Positions 61,488-64,000 of a stretch of 64,000 nt of DNA are shown here, in pieces (the stretch's first letter is position 1; every line of letters begins with the position of its first letter). A program made the position numbers and the translations under genes. The DNA lies in contig UCEY01000061.1 of assembly GCA_900471605.1 (NCBI GenBank), positions 49,980 through 113,979 of the forward strand. The letters are read 5' to 3'. The notes below the pieces were generated by a model. The model was not told the DNA's origin and did no database searches. It worked only from the letters and a program-made list of their open reading frames with translations. This DNA comes from Hyphomicrobiales bacterium (GTDB lineage Bacteria; Pseudomonadota; Alphaproteobacteria; Rhizobiales; Rhizobiaceae).

Positions 61488-62405
61488 TCAGGCGCGTCTC
61501 GCGGTCTTCGCAATCGACGAAATCGGGCCTGCATTCAGCCGGTCGGCCAGGGCCTGCGCATCCCGCGGCGCGCGCACTTTCACGTCGTTGTCGAAATAGA
61601 CATAGACGTCCAGCCCGTGTGCACGCGGCGGGGAGGGCGGCCCGACATGCTCGGCATCCTTGGGGTCGCGGCCTTTCGCCCATTGACCGATCAGCTGCGC
61701 CCAGCGATCAAGCGCCTTGTCGTCGTAGCCGCTGATATATAGCTGTTCGGAACCGTGCAGGCGGCAATAGACGAAATCGGCCGTGAGATCCATCAGCAGC
61801 GGCCATTCGACCGTATCTGCCACGACCAGGCCGACCTTGTAGTGACGCAGCAGGTCGATAAACTCCTGCGAACGAAAGCTGTCATGGCGGATTTCAAGCG
61901 CATGGCGGATCGGCCGATCCGCATCGGTTTCGAGATGGGCGCGTCCGTCGAGCCGCGCATCGTGCCGACGGGCGAGTTCGACGGCATCCCCGGTCGTCTT
62001 CGGCAACAGCTTCAGGAAGGGCTCGAAACGTTCCGCATCGAATTTCATCCGCGGGGGAAACTGCCAGAGAACCGGCCCGAGCTTCCTGCCGAGGCGCAGA
62101 ACGCCGGATGCCAGGAAATTTGCAAGCGGCGTCTCGATGTCGGTGAGGCGGCGCATATGGGTTATGTAGCGCGAGCCCTTGATGGCGAAGACAAAATCAT
62201 CGGGCGTCGCATCGTACCATGCGGCAAAGCTTTCCGGGCGCTGAAGTCCGTAGAAGGTGCCGTTGATCTCGATCGAGCGGAAATGCTCGGCGGCATAAGC
62301 CAGTTCCTGCTTCTGCGGCAGGCCCTTGGGATAAAATACGCCGCGCCAGGGCTTGTAGGTCCAGCCCGAAATGCCGATCCGGATATCGCCCGACTGCTTC
62401 TTCAT
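61488..62405 (-). CDS. DUF72 family protein
   Basis: The 305-residue protein matches DUF72, a TIM-barrel-like family: IRIGISGWTYKPWRGVFYPK, HFRSIEINGTFYGLQRPESF, ALEIRHDSFRSQEF, and YCRLHGSEQLYISGYDDKAL with VYFDNDVKVRAP. No reaction is established for it. ATG 62405 (MKKQSGDIRIG) is more likely than 62423. Confidence 0.88.
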   Translation of the reverse strand: MKKQSGDIRIGISGWTYKPWRGVFYPKGLPQKQELAYAAEHFRSIEINGTFYGLQRPESFAAWYDATPDDFVFAIKGSRYITHMRRLTDIETPLANFLASGVLRLGRKLGPVLWQFPPRMKFDAERFEPFLKLLPKTTGDAVELARRHDARLDGRAHLETDADRPIRHALEIRHDSFRSQEFIDLLRHYKVGLVVADTVEWPLLMDLTADFVYCRLHGSEQLYISGYDDKALDRWAQLIGQWAKGRDPKDAEHVGPPSPPRAHGLDVYVYFDNDVKVRAPRDAQALADRLNAGPISSIAKTARRA

Positions 62406-62468
62406 CGCACCACCTGAGGTCACGGTGATGCGAACACTTTTCCGGTGCGGCGGTTCCCGCCATCCGCT

Positions 62469-62816
62469 TTATTTCGTGAAGATGAAGAAGGCTCCGAGCG
62501 CGATGAAACAGAAGCCGACGATCTGCTTCCAGTGGATCGGTTCGCCGAGATAAAGCACGGAGAAGATCACGAAGACCGAGAGCGTGATGATCTCCTGAAT
62601 GGTCTTCAGCTGCGCCGCATTGAAGTAGCCATAGCCGATACGGTTTGCCGGCACCTGGGCGCAATATTCGAAGAAAGCGATGCCCCAGCTCACAAGGATG
62701 ACGAGATAGAGGGGCTTGCTCTCAAATTTCAGGTGGCCGTACCAGGCGAACGTCATGAAGACGTTCGACAGGATCAAAAGGCCGATGGTGAGGAGGGGCG
62801 TGGCGTTCGCAAACAT
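62469..62816 (-). CDS. DUF486 (DMT-like) small membrane protein
   Basis: The 115-residue protein has four membrane helices and the DUF486 pattern: LLILSNVFMTFAWYGHLKF, WGIAFFEYCAQVPANRIGY, FNAAQLKTIQEIITLSVFV and FSVLYLGEPIHWKQIVGFC. It resembles half of a drug/metabolite transporter and may dimerise. No substrate is known. It lies 63 bases upstream of DUF72 on the same strand. Confidence 0.88.
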   Translation of the reverse strand: MFANATPLLTIGLLILSNVFMTFAWYGHLKFESKPLYLVILVSWGIAFFEYCAQVPANRIGYGYFNAAQLKTIQEIITLSVFVIFSVLYLGEPIHWKQIVGFCFIALGAFFIFTK

Positions 62817-62949
62817 GGGAGAATCCGTACGAGGCTGCTAATGCGCTACGGCAACCACGTTCTCCCGCCAAACACAAGCCGGCAAATACCGTCCACGGGG
62901 TCCGGCGCTTCAAGCCCTGATGGCAAAGCGCCGAAAAGGCACGGCAAAT

Positions 62950-63108
62950 TCAGTGGAGCGTTTCGGGACGAATTTCGTCCTGAAGAATGCGAAAAGCCTC
63001 GTAGAGCGCCTCGACCAGAATATCGGTCAGCTTGTCGGCGTCGTTGTCCTGCAGGAACAGCGCGAGCGACTGTTCGGACGGCTGGTGAGTATTGGTTTCA
63101 TTCGACAT
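62950..63108 (-). CDS. 52-residue acidic protein
   Basis: A 52-codon frame begins MSNETNTHQPSEQSLALFLQ and ends DEIRPETLH. It is acidic and predicted helical (KLTDILVEALYEAFRILQDE), with no signal or membrane segment. GAGGA seven bases before ATG 63108 supports the start, and a palindrome lies 21 bases upstream. It is short but has the composition of a real protein. It could be a small regulator or adaptor; I do not recognise it. Confidence 0.55.
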   Translation of the reverse strand: MSNETNTHQPSEQSLALFLQDNDADKLTDILVEALYEAFRILQDEIRPETLH

Positions 63109-63417
63109 ATCATGGTCCTCAATCTAAGCCGGAATCATTCCGGATGAGGTTGACGCTAGGGACGCTTGCTTGCGCCGGGCTTGACGTTCTCGTGACAAGA
63201 CCGGCAGCGCCCGGCAACACCCGTGTGGGAACGGGTGTCGCATGGATAACGTTCCCGATTTGATACACCGTCGGAAATGGAGCGTCGTCATCACGCCTGG
63301 AGATTAAGGGCGAGGCGCTGCCGGGTTGTCATTGCAGGACCACGGACGGCAGGGCCATGGTCGCTCGATTGAGTTGCTTGTAGACATCCCAACCGGCTGA
63401 TTTGGAGGAGCAGGCGC
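63109..63417. other. 309-base intergenic region with two palindromes
   Basis: No gene was seen. CCGGAAT-C-ATTCCGG (63129-63143) lies just upstream of the small acidic gene and may be an operator. ACACCCGT and ACGGGTGT (63217-63238) form an 8-bp hairpin without a T-run. The rest probably holds the divergent promoters. Confidence 0.45.
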
Positions 63418-63810
63418 ATGGATCGGTTCAGCGGTGGATGTCTTTGCGGCAAGGTCCGATTTGTCGCGTCCGGAAAACCATACCGGGTCGGCCTATGTCA
63501 CTGTCTCGACTGCCGCAAACATCACGGCGCTCTTTTTCACGCTTCAGCGATTTTCCCCGATGACGCGGTCGCGATCGACGGCGAGACCCGCGGCTATGCC
63601 GGACGGTTTTTCTGCCCGAACTGCGGTTCGCCCGTTTTTGCGCGCACCGCCGACGAAATCGAAGTGAACCTCGGATCGCTGGACGCCCCGGACCAGTTGA
63701 TGCCGACCTACGAACTCTGGACCATCCGCCGCGAGTCCTGGCTGCCGCCGTTTCCGCTCGCCAGACGATACGAACGCGATCGCGACTCAACGGGCCGATC
63801 TGAGGAATAG
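63418..63810 (+). CDS. GFA family (formaldehyde-activating-like) protein
   Basis: The 130-residue protein has the GFA zinc fold: GGCLCGKVRF (CxC), LCHCLDCRKHHGALFHASAI (CxxCxxC-type) and FFCPNCGSPVFART (CxxC). The Gfa enzyme of methylotrophs speeds the reaction of formaldehyde with glutathione, but most family members have no known substrate. It is a complete stand-alone gene near the window end. Confidence 0.85.
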   Translation: MDRFSGGCLCGKVRFVASGKPYRVGLCHCLDCRKHHGALFHASAIFPDDAVAIDGETRGYAGRFFCPNCGSPVFARTADEIEVNLGSLDAPDQLMPTYELWTIRRESWLPPFPLARRYERDRDSTGRSEE

Positions 63811-64000
63811 GCAGCACGGACGGCGAGGAGGCGGCGCGCTCGCAAATGGAACCCACCCGCCCTCAAACGATGTCAAAGCTGAATAGGGCTGCGACGCTGT
63901 CGGCCAGATAGAAACGCGACACTGGCTCTGCCGATCAGCCCCCGATCCGGCCGGCTGGGCCGGGTTGAAAGGGCGGAGCGGGGGCGGGTGAGGGGCACCC
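63811..64000. other. Window-end sequence without a visible gene
   Basis: The last 190 bases are very GC-rich and hold a G-rich run at the end. I saw no gene start, terminator or repeat of note. A gene could begin beyond the window. Confidence 0.4.

Noticed and set aside
62920..63147. A 75-codon plus-strand frame
   Set aside because: The opposite strand has a better ribosome site and protein-like composition (the 52-residue gene), and both are unlikely to be real.

Overview
The window looks like chromosomal DNA of a Rhizobiaceae alphaproteobacterium (Rhizobium/Agrobacterium/Neorhizobium group). The evidence is high GC, the folE-hisI and ppiD-trpD-trpC-moaC-moeA gene groups, many families typical of Rhizobiales (DUF1489, DUF2336, DUF599, BTLCP-type transglutaminase-like protein, bacteriophytochrome with an HWE kinase and a receiver domain), and a tRNA-Leu 3' end of the rhizobial type. 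Assignments rest on reading motifs by eye; no database search was possible.

Bases 1-12289 are the right end of a temperate prophage. From the left it carries late virion genes (a connector/tail-like protein, a GNAT-like protein, a virion protein with an S74-type chaperone end, a virion protein with a wall-degrading-type segment, a large ejection-type protein, a tail fibre and a beta-helix spike-like protein). These are followed by a compact lysis cassette: a small two-helix membrane protein, an endolysin with a signal-anchor-like start, and overlapping Rz/Rz1 spanins. Several small genes run against the late genes: two single ORFs, and a three-gene operon coupled by ATGA overlaps next to the attachment site. 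The prophage ends in a 21-base copy of a tRNA-Leu 3' end followed by that tRNA's terminator. The intact tRNA and the integrase should lie to the left of the window.

Bases 12.4-31 kb hold host genes: OsmC, two BON proteins, a peptide deformylase homologue that has lost metal ligands, mgtE, a MerR regulator with a clear operator, two membrane proteins, sdaA, a penicillin-binding DD-carboxypeptidase with a SPOR domain, a BTLCP protein, a 540-base intergenic region full of hairpins, tandem PilZ and PAS proteins, a rhomboid protease, a CBS protein, a patatin, hisI and folE.

Bases 31-50.7 kb hold an IscU-like scaffold, yidD, DUF1697, thrS, nitroreductase and flavin reductase, a degenerate CitE-like protein, DUF2336, an AI-2E family exporter, a bacteriophytochrome hybrid kinase, parE, a secreted hydrolase and the tpiA-secG-pyrG set.

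Bases 50.8-64 kb hold an SDR, a divergent pair of citrate-synthase-family genes (one fused to a DNA-binding domain) around a palindromic region, a VOC protein, phrB, the moeA-moaC-trpC-trpD-ppiD run, DUF72, DUF486, a 52-residue acidic protein and a GFA-family enzyme.

The points most worth following up are the HTH-citrate synthase module, the metal-ligand-less deformylase, the coupled small-gene operon next to attR, and the hairpin-rich intergenic region at 25.2-25.7 kb. I saw no CRISPR array, complete insertion sequence or rRNA, and no complete tRNA gene.
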